Numbered from the stretch's first letter, positions 25,408 through 35,014 are shown. The stretch is DNA of 64,000 bases from CAIYZT01 sp947461435 (GCA_965284435.1 OZ260083.1:2666001-2730000), one strand, 5' to 3'. Made by a program: numbers and translations. Notes: generated from the letters alone by a model not told the origin.

Positions 25408-26103
25408 ATGCTGACGCGCAAGCAACTTGAACTTCTCGACTTCATCAAGCAGCGGACCGACCGCGATGGCGTGCCCCCCTCGTTCGATGAGATGAAGGAT
25501 GCGCTGGATCTGCGGTCAAAATCCGGCATTCACCGCCTGATCACAGCATTGGAAGAACGCGGCTTTATCCGCCGCCTCGCCCACCGGGCCCGCGCGCTTG
25601 AAATCGTCAAACTCCCCGATGCGATGGAACGTCCCGGCTTCTCGCCCCGCATCATTCAGGGCGACAAGCCCAAACCCACCCCGCAGCCGCGCGGTGCCAT
25701 GGATGTCAGTCAAATCCATGCGCTGGAACTGCCCGTCATGGGCCGGATCGCGGCAGGTGTTCCGATTGAGGCGATCAGCCATGTCTCGCATCACGTGGCC
25801 GTGCCCGGCTCCATGTTGTCGGGCAAGGGCACGCATTACGCCCTTGAAGTCAAAGGCGACAGCATGATCGAGGCGGGGATCAACGATGGCGACATTGTGG
25901 TGATCCGCGAACAGGTCACGGCCGAAAATGGCGATATCGTCGTGGCACTGGTCGATGATGCCGAAGCCACGCTAAAGCGTTTCCGTCGGCGCGGCGCCAT
26001 GATCGCGCTTGAGGCGGCGAACCCGGCCTATGAAACCCGCGTGTTCCCCGACCACATGGTCAAGGTTCAGGGCCGCCTTGTCGGGTTGATCCGCAGCTAC
26101 TGA
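25408..26103 (+). CDS. lexA: SOS repressor LexA
   Basis: 231 residues. The N-terminal winged helix reads MLTRKQLELLDFI with SFDEMKDALDLRSKSGIHRLI as the recognition unit. The self-cleavage site is A116-G117 in RIAAGVP, and the serine-lysine catalytic pair is S152 (KGDSMIEAG) and K190 (ATLKRF). Represses DNA-damage genes until RecA filaments induce autoproteolysis. A proper SOS box lies just upstream. Its 3' end overlaps the convergent comEC gene by 7 bases. Confidence 0.98.
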   Translation: MLTRKQLELLDFIKQRTDRDGVPPSFDEMKDALDLRSKSGIHRLITALEERGFIRRLAHRARALEIVKLPDAMERPGFSPRIIQGDKPKPTPQPRGAMDVSQIHALELPVMGRIAAGVPIEAISHVSHHVAVPGSMLSGKGTHYALEVKGDSMIEAGINDGDIVVIREQVTAENGDIVVALVDDAEATLKRFRRRGAMIALEAANPAYETRVFPDHMVKVQGRLVGLIRSY

Positions 26104-28208
26104 TCCGCCGCACCCAAGGCGGTCCGGCGCGGCGCGGCAACAATGGTGATCGGCGGTGCAATCGCGCCGCCCCCGCGCCAAAGACGGGCCGTATCGCGCG
26201 CAGGCCGCAAGATCAGGGCACCATCCTGAATCTGGCCGGCCAAAGCGCCTGTTTCGGCCAACCGCCGCACATCGATCACCGTGCAGCCCTGCGGCGCAAG
26301 CCCTTCCACCGCGGCCGTGGTCACCACCAGATCCGCCGCCGCGCAGGCCTCGGCCAAACGCGCTGCCGCCTCGGGTCCTGTCAGGCTGATGGCCCGAACC
26401 TGCCCCACCTGAAATTGCAGCCCGTCCTTCGGGCCGGCAAAGCCCGGGCGATTGGCAGCGGCCGCCTGCGCTGCCAGATCCCCGTCATTTTGCAGCCAGG
26501 TCTGCGCGGCAAAGGCCGCGCTGCGGGCCTGGCTCAGCGCGCGGCCCTCTGGCCCGACCACCCCCACCAAGCGGGCATCTTGGGCGATCAAAAGCACCGG
26601 CCGCTCCGTCGTGGCCCACAAGATCAGCCCCGCCAGTGCGGGCAAGACCGCCGCCCACCGCCCGCGCCCGTGCCACAAGATCGCCCAGATCCCCGCCAAC
26701 GTGATCAAGGCCAAAGTGCCCGCTTGGGGCGCAACAATCGGCGTGACCGATCCTTCAAGCCCCGAAACCCAATGCGCCACCGCCAGGATCCAGGCCGACG
26801 CCTGCCCCATCACCCATAGGGCCGGCCCCGCAAGACCCAAAGGCGCCAGCATCGCGGCGACGGCCCCCGCCCCCATCAGCACCAACATCGCCGGTCCCGT
26901 CAGCAGATTGGCCACCAACCCATAATCCGTGAACCGGTTGAAATGCGCGGCGGCATAGGGCGCCGTCGCCGCCCCCGCCAGAACCGAAGACAACACCATC
27001 ACATAGCCCGCCATCACCCAGCCGGGCATCTTCCCCGCAACCCCGCGCCCGTCCAACAGGTGAAACCCCGCGATCAAGACAACCGTCGCCGCAAAAGACA
27101 GTTGAAACCCCGGTTCCAACACCTCTTCTGGCTGCCAGATCAGCAATACAACCGCTGAAATCGCCACAGACCGCAGGGTCAGCGCCCGCCGGTCCAGCAC
27201 AACCGCCCCCAGCATCACCGTCACCATCAAAAAGGCCCGCTCGGTCGCCACATTGGCCCCCGAAAGCAGCATGTAAAACGCCGCAACCCCAAAGGCCGCC
27301 ACCGCCGCCAGCTTCTTGGCATTCACCCGCAGCGCGACAGGCGGCACCAAGGCCAAACCATAGCGAAACAGCGCAAAGACAAAAATCGTCAGAAAGGCCA
27401 TGTTCTGGCCCGAAATCGCCAGAAGATGCGCCAGATTGCTGTCGCGCAGCGCCTGAACCGTCTCGGCGCGGATCCCCGATCTGTCGCCCGTCATGGCCCC
27501 CGCCGCAAAAGCCCCCGCGTCGCCGGGCACCTGCGCGCGGATCGACGCGCCCAGCCAAGACCTCAACCGATTGATGGTTTGGCCCGCAGGCTCCGGCGGC
27601 GCCCAAAGAACCAGCGGATCGCGGCTATATCCCACAGCGCCCAACTGATCGAAAAACGCCATACGCTGAAAATCAAAAGCGCCCGGCTCCACCGGCCCGC
27701 CGGGGGCGGCAAGCTGCGCCGTGATCATCACCACCTCCCCCGGCGAGACAGCAGGTTCTTGATTTTGCAGCGAAATGCGAATGTATTTCGGGGTCAACTG
27801 CGGCGACAGGTTCAGCAAAACCACCTGATCCAGCACCAATCGCAGCGCATCAGACTGGCTTCGGTCAATCTCAACCACCCGGCCTTGAACCGGGCCGCGA
27901 TAATCTGCCGCCAGAACAGGGGCCTGCACGCTGTACAGGCGCAGGCCACAAGACAGCACCCCGATCAAAACCGCGCCGCAGGCCACTAGCGGCGGATGCC
28001 AAAGCTCTGGCACGGCAAACCACCCCCACACGATCAGCCCGAACGCCAGCGCGGCCACCCCATAAACCCAAGTCGCAGGCTCATATGACAGGGAAAACCA
28101 CAGCCCGATCCCGATCGCCTGAAACACCGGAATCCAAGCAAAAAGCTGCCCACGCGCCTTCAACAGCGCCTCAAGGGGCCTCAAGGCCAAGCTCCGCCTG
28201 CCCGCCAC
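26097..28208 (-). CDS. comEC: ComEC/Rec2-family DNA-uptake channel
   Basis: 703 residues with many membrane helices. An N-terminal DUF4131-type domain with a soluble OB-like part (about 30-190) is followed by the Competence helical core. The core signature reads HLLAISGQNMAF, where many ComEC proteins have ISGLH. The C-terminal about 150 residues retain a beta-lactamase-like tail, but the HxHxDH metal motif is absent. In naturally competent bacteria ComEC carries single-stranded DNA across the inner membrane. Divergent from gltX and convergent with lexA, as I recall in Rhodobacterales. Confidence 0.9.
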   Translation of the reverse strand: MAGRRSLALRPLEALLKARGQLFAWIPVFQAIGIGLWFSLSYEPATWVYGVAALAFGLIVWGWFAVPELWHPPLVACGAVLIGVLSCGLRLYSVQAPVLAADYRGPVQGRVVEIDRSQSDALRLVLDQVVLLNLSPQLTPKYIRISLQNQEPAVSPGEVVMITAQLAAPGGPVEPGAFDFQRMAFFDQLGAVGYSRDPLVLWAPPEPAGQTINRLRSWLGASIRAQVPGDAGAFAAGAMTGDRSGIRAETVQALRDSNLAHLLAISGQNMAFLTIFVFALFRYGLALVPPVALRVNAKKLAAVAAFGVAAFYMLLSGANVATERAFLMVTVMLGAVVLDRRALTLRSVAISAVVLLIWQPEEVLEPGFQLSFAATVVLIAGFHLLDGRGVAGKMPGWVMAGYVMVLSSVLAGAATAPYAAAHFNRFTDYGLVANLLTGPAMLVLMGAGAVAAMLAPLGLAGPALWVMGQASAWILAVAHWVSGLEGSVTPIVAPQAGTLALITLAGIWAILWHGRGRWAAVLPALAGLILWATTERPVLLIAQDARLVGVVGPEGRALSQARSAAFAAQTWLQNDGDLAAQAAAANRPGFAGPKDGLQFQVGQVRAISLTGPEAAARLAEACAAADLVVTTAAVEGLAPQGCTVIDVRRLAETGALAGQIQDGALILRPARDTARLWRGGGAIAPPITIVAAPRRTALGAADQ

Positions 28209-28283
28209 CTTGTTTTGCCCCTTCCTTTTGCCTAAAGCTGCCCCCGATCCTGCCGAAATATGGTTTCCAGAAGGTTAACGCCC

Positions 28284-29723
28284 ATGCCCGCCTCCTCTGC
28301 CACGCCCCCGTCCGCCGCCACCTCGGCCCCGGTTGTCACCCGGTTTGCCCCCTCGCCAACGGGCTATCTTCACATCGGTGGGGGCCGAACGGCCTTGTTC
28401 AACTGGCTTTTCGCACGCGGGCGCGGCGGCAAGTTCCTGCTCAGAATCGAAGATACCGACCGCGAACGCTCCACCCCCGAAGCGACGGCCGCCATCTTGC
28501 GCGGCCTGACATGGCTGGGCCTTGATTGGGATGGCGATGTGGTCAGCCAGTTTGACCGCAAAGATCGCCATGCCGAGGTTGCGCATCAGATGTTGGCGCG
28601 CGGCACCGCCTATAAATGCTTCTCCACCCAAGACGAAATTGCCGCCTTCCGCGCCAAGGCCGAAGCCGAAGGCGCCTCCTATGCCGTGTTTCAAAGCCCA
28701 TGGCGCGATGCCGATCCGGCCCGCTTTCCGGACTCGCCCTATGTCATCCGCATGAAGGCGCCCCGCACGGGCGAAAGCCATATCGACGATCAGGTTCAGG
28801 GCCGCGTGGAGATCAAGAACGACACCTTGGATGACATGATCGTGCTGCGGTCTGACGGAACACCCACCTATATGCTGGCCGTCGTGGTGGATGACCATGA
28901 CATGGGCGTGACCCATGTGATCCGGGGCGATGACCATCTGAACAACGCCGCGCGCCAACAGATGGTCTATACGGCCATGGATTGGGCCGTGCCGGTCTGG
29001 GCCCATATCCCCCTGATCCACGGACCAGACGGCAAAAAGCTGTCCAAACGCCACGGCGCCACCGGGGTCGAAGAGTATCAGGTCATGGGCTATCCGGCCG
29101 CTGGCATGCGCAATTACCTGTCGCGTCTGGGCTGGGCCCATGGCGATATGGAGATTTTTACCAGCCAAGAGGCGATGGAGGTTTTCGATCTGAAGGGAAT
29201 CGGAAAGGCCCCCGCGCGTCTGGATTTCAAGAAGCTGGAAAATACCTGCGGGCATCACATGGCCATGACGGACGATGCTGCACTGCTGCATGAATTGACT
29301 GCCTACTTGGCCGCAGCCGAAAAACCAGCGCTGACATCGGCGCAATCCGACCTGCTGCTGCGGGGGATGTACTGCGTCAAGGACCGCGCGAAGACCTTCC
29401 CGGACTTGATTGATAAGGCTCACTTTATGTTGATCAGCCGCCCCATCGTTCCTGATGAGGCGGCGGCGAAATCCCTGGATGCGGTATCCCGCGGTATACT
29501 GAAAACATTGACGCCGCGACTGCAAAATGCTAGCTGGACAAAAGACGCGCTTGAACCGATCCTTAACCAAATTGTCGCAGAAACAGGACTAGGATTCGGG
29601 AAACTCGCCGCGCCCATTCGCGCCGCCCTGGCCGGAAAGACGGCGACACCAAGCGTTTTCGACATGATGCTCGTCATCGGCCGGAACGAAACACTTGCTC
29701 GGCTTGAAGTGGCATCGGCCTGA
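28284..29723 (+). CDS. gltX: Glutamate-tRNA ligase
   Basis: 479 residues, class I aminoacyl-tRNA synthetase. The HIGH-type motif is LHIGGGR (from residue 29), preceded by FAPSPTG, and the KMSKS-type motif is KLSKRHG. RIEDTDRER and the DDHDMGVTHVIRGDDH stretch are classic for GluRS. Charges tRNA-Glu (and often tRNA-Gln for amidation). AAGG at 28271 supports the ATG at 28284. From about 29230 onward, in the anticodon-binding part, GC content drops by my count to near 57% against about 65% nearby, and codon choice changes. Confidence 0.96.
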   Translation: MPASSATPPSAATSAPVVTRFAPSPTGYLHIGGGRTALFNWLFARGRGGKFLLRIEDTDRERSTPEATAAILRGLTWLGLDWDGDVVSQFDRKDRHAEVAHQMLARGTAYKCFSTQDEIAAFRAKAEAEGASYAVFQSPWRDADPARFPDSPYVIRMKAPRTGESHIDDQVQGRVEIKNDTLDDMIVLRSDGTPTYMLAVVVDDHDMGVTHVIRGDDHLNNAARQQMVYTAMDWAVPVWAHIPLIHGPDGKKLSKRHGATGVEEYQVMGYPAAGMRNYLSRLGWAHGDMEIFTSQEAMEVFDLKGIGKAPARLDFKKLENTCGHHMAMTDDAALLHELTAYLAAAEKPALTSAQSDLLLRGMYCVKDRAKTFPDLIDKAHFMLISRPIVPDEAAAKSLDAVSRGILKTLTPRLQNASWTKDALEPILNQIVAETGLGFGKLAAPIRAALAGKTATPSVFDMMLVIGRNETLARLEVASA

Positions 29724-29790
29724 TCGCCCGCCCCCTTCCGGCCAATGACATGCCGCCGGGGCTGCCCCCCTTCGGCTTTGGGGAGAGACG

Positions 29791-31086
29791 ATGACCGACG
29801 CAACCCGTACCGCCACGCTGACACTGGACGGCAAGGAATATTCCCTGCCCGTCCTGTCGCCCTCCGTTGGCCCCGATGTTCTGGATATCCGCAAGTTGTA
29901 TGGCGAGGCGGATGTTTTCACCTTTGACCCCGGCTTTACCTCCACCGCCGCCTGCGAAAGCGCGATCACCTTTATTGATGGCGACAAGGGCGAACTTCTG
30001 CATCGCGGATACCCGATCGAACAGCTTGCGGCGCAGTCGACCCATATCGAACTGTGCTATCTGCTGCTGTACGGCGAATTGCCAACCGCCGCCCAACTGG
30101 CCGATTTCACCGGACGTGTGACCAAACACACCATGGTGCACGAACAGATGCACAACTTCTTCCGCGGTTTCCGGCGCGATGCCCATCCCATGGCCACCAT
30201 GGTGGGCGTTGTGGGGGCCATGTCGGCCTTCTACCACGACAGCTTGGACATCAATGATCCTTGGCAGCGCGAAGTGGCCTCGATCCGCATGATCGCCAAA
30301 CTGCCAACCATTGCGGCCATGGCCTTCAAATATTCGGTCGGCCAACCCTTCGTCTACCCAAAGAACGCCTTCAGCTATGCCGGCAATTTCCTGAACATGT
30401 GCTTTGCCGTCCCGGCAGAGGATTATGTCGTCAACCCCGTCTTGGAAAAGGCGATGGACCGCATCATGATGCTCCACGCCGATCACGAACAAAACGCCTC
30501 CACCTCAACGGTGCGCCTTGCCGGCTCCTCGGGCGCAAACCCCTTTGCCTGCATCGCGGCCGGCATCGCCTGCCTGTGGGGCCCGGCCCATGGCGGGGCC
30601 AATCAGGCCTGCCTTGAAATGCTGCGCGAAATCGGCACGGTTGACCGGATTCCGGAATATATCGCCAAAGCCAAAGACAAGAATTCCGGCTTCCGCCTGA
30701 TGGGATTTGGCCACCGCGTCTACAAAAACTTCGATCCCCGCGCGACGGTGATGAAGGAATCCGCAGACGAGGTGCTGGGTCTTTTGGGCATTGAAAACAA
30801 TCCGACCTTGCAAGTGGCCAAGGAACTGGAACGCATCGCGCTGCAAGATGAATATTTCGTTTCCAAGAAACTCTACCCCAATGTCGATTTCTATTCGGGC
30901 ATCATCTTGGATGCGATGGGCTTTCCCACGTCGATGTTCACCCCGATCTTTGCCATCTCGCGCACCGTCGGCTGGATTTCGCAGTGGAAAGAAATGATCG
31001 CCGAAAAGAACCAGAAAATTGGCCGTCCGCGCCAATTGTATGTCGGCTCGCCAAAACGCGATTATGTGAACATCCGCCACCGCTAA
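29791..31086 (+). CDS. gltA: Citrate synthase
   Basis: 431 residues, the long hexameric type I form. Catalytic histidines and Asp are in MLHADHEQNAST, WGPAHGGANQA and FGHRVYKNFDPR. It condenses acetyl-CoA and oxaloacetate at the entry to the TCA cycle. GGGGAGAG precedes the ATG. It follows gltX by 67 bases on the same strand and ends at a strong terminator. Confidence 0.98.
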   Translation: MTDATRTATLTLDGKEYSLPVLSPSVGPDVLDIRKLYGEADVFTFDPGFTSTAACESAITFIDGDKGELLHRGYPIEQLAAQSTHIELCYLLLYGELPTAAQLADFTGRVTKHTMVHEQMHNFFRGFRRDAHPMATMVGVVGAMSAFYHDSLDINDPWQREVASIRMIAKLPTIAAMAFKYSVGQPFVYPKNAFSYAGNFLNMCFAVPAEDYVVNPVLEKAMDRIMMLHADHEQNASTSTVRLAGSSGANPFACIAAGIACLWGPAHGGANQACLEMLREIGTVDRIPEYIAKAKDKNSGFRLMGFGHRVYKNFDPRATVMKESADEVLGLLGIENNPTLQVAKELERIALQDEYFVSKKLYPNVDFYSGIILDAMGFPTSMFTPIFAISRTVGWISQWKEMIAEKNQKIGRPRQLYVGSPKRDYVNIRHR

Positions 31087-31104
31087 GCGGCGGCAGGAAT
31101 TCAT

Positions 31105-31131
31105 AAAGGGCGGCCGCCTTGGCCGCCCTTT
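31105..31131 (+). terminator. Rho-independent terminator of gltA
   Basis: An 11-bp perfect stem (AAAGGGCGGCC with its complement) around a GCCTT loop, ending in CCCTTT, 18 bases after the gltA stop. The T run is short, but the flanking A and T let it work in both directions. Confidence 0.88.
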
Positions 31132-31230
31132 GTCCTGTCCCCCTGCGCCCCTGTGCCGCAGCCCCCGGGGGGTGAAAATGACAGTGTCTCTCCTAAATCT
31201 CAGGGCATAGCCGCAACACAGGCCCGTCCA

Positions 31231-31881
31231 ATGACACAGGTTTCCCCCCTCTCCTCCGCGTCCTCCGCCTCTCCCGATCTGACCTTGCATCATGCGCCCA
31301 AAGGCGCGGCAGACTGGATCGCCCTGCGCTTTGTGAAATTCTTGCGCCTCTTCGCCGATGCTTTCTTTTCCAAACGCTACGGCCACCGCGCCGTGGTGCT
31401 GGAAACCGTGGCCGCCGTGCCGGGCATGGTCGGCGGCCTGCTGCAACACCTCAAGGCGCTGCGCCACATCCGTGATGATCACGGCTGGATCCGCGAGCTT
31501 CTGGACGAGGCCGAGAATGAACGTATGCACCTGATGACCTTCATCGACATCGCCCAGCCCTCGCGCACCGAACGGCTGATCATCATGGTCGGCCAGGCGC
31601 TGTTCTATAATTTCTACTTCTTCTTGTACCTTTTTGCCCCGCGCGCCGCGCACCGCGTCGTGGGCTATCTCGAAGAAGAGGCGGTGGTCAGCTATACCCA
31701 ATATCTGGCCGAAATAGATGCCGGCCGGGTGGCCAATGTTCCGGCCCCGGCTTTGGCGCTGGACTATTGGCACCTGCCCCCCGGCGCAACGTTGCGCGAT
31801 GTGGTCATCGTGATCCGCGCCGACGAGGCCGGCCACCGCGACCGCAACCACGCCATGGCCGACGAGATCCTCGCCCGCTGA
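31231..31881 (+). CDS. aox: Cyanide-insensitive alternative oxidase (ubiquinol oxidase)
   Basis: 216 residues, short next to plant or fungal mitochondrial AOX (no transit peptide) but typical of bacterial ones. All six di-iron ligands are visible: E58 in LETV, E97 and H100 in NERMH, E149 in LEEE, E199 and H202 in RADEAGHRD. It sits on the inner face of the cytoplasmic membrane and reduces oxygen with ubiquinol without pumping protons. The ATG at 31231 is chosen from alignment to the family N-terminus. Stands alone after the gltA terminator, with no recognisable regulatory site. Confidence 0.93.
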   Translation: MTQVSPLSSASSASPDLTLHHAPKGAADWIALRFVKFLRLFADAFFSKRYGHRAVVLETVAAVPGMVGGLLQHLKALRHIRDDHGWIRELLDEAENERMHLMTFIDIAQPSRTERLIIMVGQALFYNFYFFLYLFAPRAAHRVVGYLEEEAVVSYTQYLAEIDAGRVANVPAPALALDYWHLPPGATLRDVVIVIRADEAGHRDRNHAMADEILAR

Positions 31882-32000
31882 AAGGCGAATTCCCGCCCGC
31901 CGCATCTTGCCCCTATGACGGCGCCCGATTTTGCCTTACCCCTTGCTCGGGTTCACCATATCCCGGGCACGGGGGGGCCGCTCCCCTCAGGGCAAGACAC

Positions 32001-32723
32001 ATGCAAGCAGATCGCACAGACCGTCTCGTGCTCATCGATCTGGCCAGAACGGCGGCGCTTTTGGGGATGATCGCCTTTCATCTGCGCTTTGATCTTGTGA
32101 TCTTCGGGATCTCGCCCCCGCAAGTGACGGCAACCTTCGGCTTTTACTGGCACGCGCGTCTTGTGGCGGGCGCCTTTCTGTTTCTATCCGGCCTGTCGCT
32201 GTGGCTCGCCCATGGCGCAGGCATCCGCTGGCCCGCCTTCTGGCGCCGCGAGGCAAAGTTGATCGCCGCCGCCGCCGCCGTCTCGCTGGCCACGGCCTTG
32301 GCCATGCCGCAGTCCTGGATCTTTTTCGGCATCCTGCATTCCATCGCCCTTGGCTCGATTCTGGCCCTGCCGTTCCTGCGCCAACCGGCGCCGCTGACCT
32401 TGGCCGCCGGGGCGATGATCATGGCAGCCTCGTACCACCTGCCGCAGATCATGCAGTGGAATCACCCTGCCCTGCGGTGGATCGGCCTGCAAACCCTGCC
32501 CAGCAACACCATGGATCTGGAACCGCTGGTGCCTTGGTTCGGTGTTTTGTTGCTGGGGGTGGGAACCGGCAAACTTCTGGCCCCGCTCTGGCCGCGCCTG
32601 CACCTGCGCCCCTCGCAAACCCTGCGCCGTCTGGCTTGGCCCGGGCAACACAGTCTGGTCATTTACCTGATCCATCAACCGGTTTTGATGGCCCTCGTCT
32701 GGACCTACCTCCACCTGATCTGA
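32001..32723 (+). CDS. DUF1624 / heparan-alpha-glucosaminide N-acetyltransferase-like membrane protein
   Basis: 240 residues with about seven hydrophobic helices. The first helix carries RLVLIDLARTAALLGMIAFH, the arrangement of an Asp, Arg and late His seen in HGSNAT-type and other membrane acyltransferases, and a later His-rich SLVIYLIHQPVLM near the C-terminus is the second family mark. Likely moves an acyl group across or at the inner membrane to a carbohydrate acceptor; the acceptor is unknown. The frame is open upstream inside aox, but the ATG at 32001 begins the family domain. Confidence 0.8.
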   Translation: MQADRTDRLVLIDLARTAALLGMIAFHLRFDLVIFGISPPQVTATFGFYWHARLVAGAFLFLSGLSLWLAHGAGIRWPAFWRREAKLIAAAAAVSLATALAMPQSWIFFGILHSIALGSILALPFLRQPAPLTLAAGAMIMAASYHLPQIMQWNHPALRWIGLQTLPSNTMDLEPLVPWFGVLLLGVGTGKLLAPLWPRLHLRPSQTLRRLAWPGQHSLVIYLIHQPVLMALVWTYLHLI

Positions 32724-32784
32724 CCCCCTTCCCCCGCCGCCAAGTTTCGCTATGGTGGCGCAAATTTGAAAAGGGAGACGGATC

Positions 32785-34080
32785 ATGGGCATCGCAGAGG
32801 TGGTCGCACGCGGCGTGGCAATTGTGGGGGCCACGATGATCTTGATGCGCCGCTTTGGGGCCGAACCGGCCGAACCTGCGATTGGCCTTGCCCCCCAGAT
32901 CCCCGCCGCCAAGGCGCAAGGCATCCCCACCCTGAAAATGCCCACCGCCCGGGGCTGGGCCCCCGGTCATCTGCCCACCTGCGCCCCGGGACTGAAGGTC
33001 AATGCCTTTGCAACCGGTCTGGACCACCCGCGCAGCCTAGAAATCCTGCCCAATGGCGACGTTCTGACGGCCGAGGCGATGTTCGTGCCCGGCGGCATGA
33101 AGACACCCTTTGACTATGCCATCCACGTCACAATGAAACGCGCCGCCGCCGTGGGCGACAGCCCCAACCGTGTGATCTTGCTGCGCGACGCAGACCGCGA
33201 CGGCGTTGCCGAAACCCGAGAGGTGTTTCTCGACAATCAAAATCAGCCCTTTGGTGTCCTGCATCTGAACGGCACGATCTATCTGGGCAACACAGACGAG
33301 CTTTTGGCCTTCCCCTACACCGATGGTCAGACCAAGCTGACAGGACCGGGAAAGCAACTGGCCACCTTCAAACCCGGCGGCCACTGGACGCGCAGCCTGC
33401 TGCTGTCACCCGACCAGACGCAGATCTATGTCGGTGTCGGCTCGCTCTCGAACATCGGGGATAACGGGATGGAGGCCGAAGAAGGCCGGGCGATGATTCA
33501 GGTCTATGACATCGCCAGCGGCCAGATCCGCCCCTTCGCCACAGGCCTGCGCAACCCCGTCGGCATGGCGTGGGAACCGTCACATCAGGCCCTGTTCACC
33601 GTGGTCAACGAACGCGACGGTCTGGGCGATGAAACCCCGCCCGATTATCTCACCTCGGTGGTCGATGGCGGCTTTTACGGCTGGCCCTATTGCTATTGGG
33701 GCCAGATCGTTGATGACCGCGTCCCGCAAGATGCCGCGCTTGTGGCCCGCGCGATCCAGCCCGATTATGCCTTGGGCGGCCATACCGCCAGCCTTGGCCT
33801 GTGCTGGATGCCCCAAGGCACCCTGCCCGGTTTTCCCGATGGCATGGTGATTGGCCAGCACGGGTCGTGGAATCGCTCCAAACTCTCGGGCTACAAGGTG
33901 ATCTTTGTTCCCTTCATCGATGGCAAACCCCAAGGCGAGGCGCGCACCATCCTGTCCGGCTTCCTGTCAGAGGATGAAAAGTTTTCCTATGGCCGCCCCG
34001 TCGGCGTGGCGATCAAGGACGGCGCGCTTTTGGTGGCCGATGACGTTGGTGATGTGATCTGGCGCGTCACCGGGGCCTAA
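32785..34080 (+). CDS. PQQ-dependent sugar dehydrogenase / L-sorbosone dehydrogenase-like beta-propeller
   Basis: 431 residues. A short N-terminal hydrophobic stretch (about 5-21) may anchor or export it. The rest is a six-bladed propeller of the GDH/sorbosone dehydrogenase type: FATGLDHPRSLEILPNGDVLTAE at the first blade, GGHWTRSLLLSPD, TGLRNPVGMAWEP, and QHGSWNRSKLSGYKV near the end. Family members oxidise sugars or aldehydes in the periplasm using PQQ, but many homologues are untested. GGGAGA lies before the ATG. No PQQ synthesis genes are in view. Confidence 0.85.
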   Translation: MGIAEVVARGVAIVGATMILMRRFGAEPAEPAIGLAPQIPAAKAQGIPTLKMPTARGWAPGHLPTCAPGLKVNAFATGLDHPRSLEILPNGDVLTAEAMFVPGGMKTPFDYAIHVTMKRAAAVGDSPNRVILLRDADRDGVAETREVFLDNQNQPFGVLHLNGTIYLGNTDELLAFPYTDGQTKLTGPGKQLATFKPGGHWTRSLLLSPDQTQIYVGVGSLSNIGDNGMEAEEGRAMIQVYDIASGQIRPFATGLRNPVGMAWEPSHQALFTVVNERDGLGDETPPDYLTSVVDGGFYGWPYCYWGQIVDDRVPQDAALVARAIQPDYALGGHTASLGLCWMPQGTLPGFPDGMVIGQHGSWNRSKLSGYKVIFVPFIDGKPQGEARTILSGFLSEDEKFSYGRPVGVAIKDGALLVADDVGDVIWRVTGA

Positions 34081-34087
34081 GGCGCCC

Positions 34088-34963
34088 CTACCGCGCCGTC
34101 CCATCCATTCCGGCCACCGCCCCATAGGTTTCGGGGCGGCGGTCGCGGAACAGCCCCCAGCTGGCCCGCAGGTCCGCGATGGCCTGCAAATCAAATGGAT
34201 GCACCAAAACCGCCTCATCCCTGCGGTCGGCCTGCGCCATCAACGCCCCAGTGTGATCGGCGATAAAGCTTGATCCGTAAAACGTCACATCCCGCCCGCC
34301 CGGTGCCACTTCGCGCCCAATGCGGTTGCTGGCGATCACGGGCATGATATTGGCCCCCGCATGGCCGCGCATCACCATTTCCCAATGCGGCTGGCTGTCA
34401 TAGTCGGGCGCAGGGGGTTCCGATCCGATCGCCGTGGGATACAGCAGCATCTCGGCCCCCATCAGCGCCATCGACCGCGCCGCTTCGGGAAACCATTGAT
34501 CCCAGCAGATCCCGACCCCGATCTTGCCAAATCCGGTGTGCCACACCTTGTAGCCCGTATCTCCGGGCGAGAAGTAATACTTCTCCTCATATCCCGGGCC
34601 CTGCGGAATATGGCTTTTGCGATAATTGCCCAGAACGCGGCCATCAGCATCAATCATCGCCACCGCGTTGAAATGCGCCTGCCCCGCCTTTTCGAAATAG
34701 GAACAGGGCAGCACCACCCCCAATTCCCGCGCCAGATCGGCAAAACGCGCGATCAGGGGGTGCCCCTCCCTCGGTTGGGCAAGCGCAAAATACTCCGTCC
34801 GCTGTTCAATGCAGAAATAGGGCGTCGCGAATAATTCCTGCACCAAGATGACATTGGCCCCCTGCGCCGCCGCACGGCGGACCAAGGTTTCGGCCCTATC
34901 GGCATTTGTGGGCAAATCCCAACTGCAGGCAAATTGCGTGGCGGCAACGGTGACACGGCGCAT
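34088..34963 (-). CDS. aguB: N-carbamoylputrescine amidase
   Basis: 291 residues, nitrilase superfamily. The catalytic triad is E43 (VQELF), K116 (YRKSHIP) and C153 (GICWDQWFPE). The GPGYEEKYYFSPGD block and length match AguB, which hydrolyses N-carbamoylputrescine to putrescine, CO2 and ammonia in the agmatine route. AAGGAG precedes the ATG at 34963. It converges with the sorbosone-type gene and lies downstream of the DUF2235 and decarboxylase genes on the same strand. The agmatine deiminase that makes its substrate is not in the window. Confidence 0.9.
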   Translation of the reverse strand: MRRVTVAATQFACSWDLPTNADRAETLVRRAAAQGANVILVQELFATPYFCIEQRTEYFALAQPREGHPLIARFADLARELGVVLPCSYFEKAGQAHFNAVAMIDADGRVLGNYRKSHIPQGPGYEEKYYFSPGDTGYKVWHTGFGKIGVGICWDQWFPEAARSMALMGAEMLLYPTAIGSEPPAPDYDSQPHWEMVMRGHAGANIMPVIASNRIGREVAPGGRDVTFYGSSFIADHTGALMAQADRRDEAVLVHPFDLQAIADLRASWGLFRDRRPETYGAVAGMDGTAR

Positions 34964-35014
34964 GGGGCTCTCCTTAGGGTGACCCCGCGCTTTGATCAAA
35001 CCCCGCGCCGAAAA

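Noticed and set aside
31178..31210. Ten-residue leader frame before aox
   Set aside because: No coupling to the aox start and no notable codons; likely chance.
31132..31230. FNR or NnrR site upstream of aox
   Set aside because: No TTGAT-N4-ATCAA or TTGT-N6-ACAA dyad could be found by eye.
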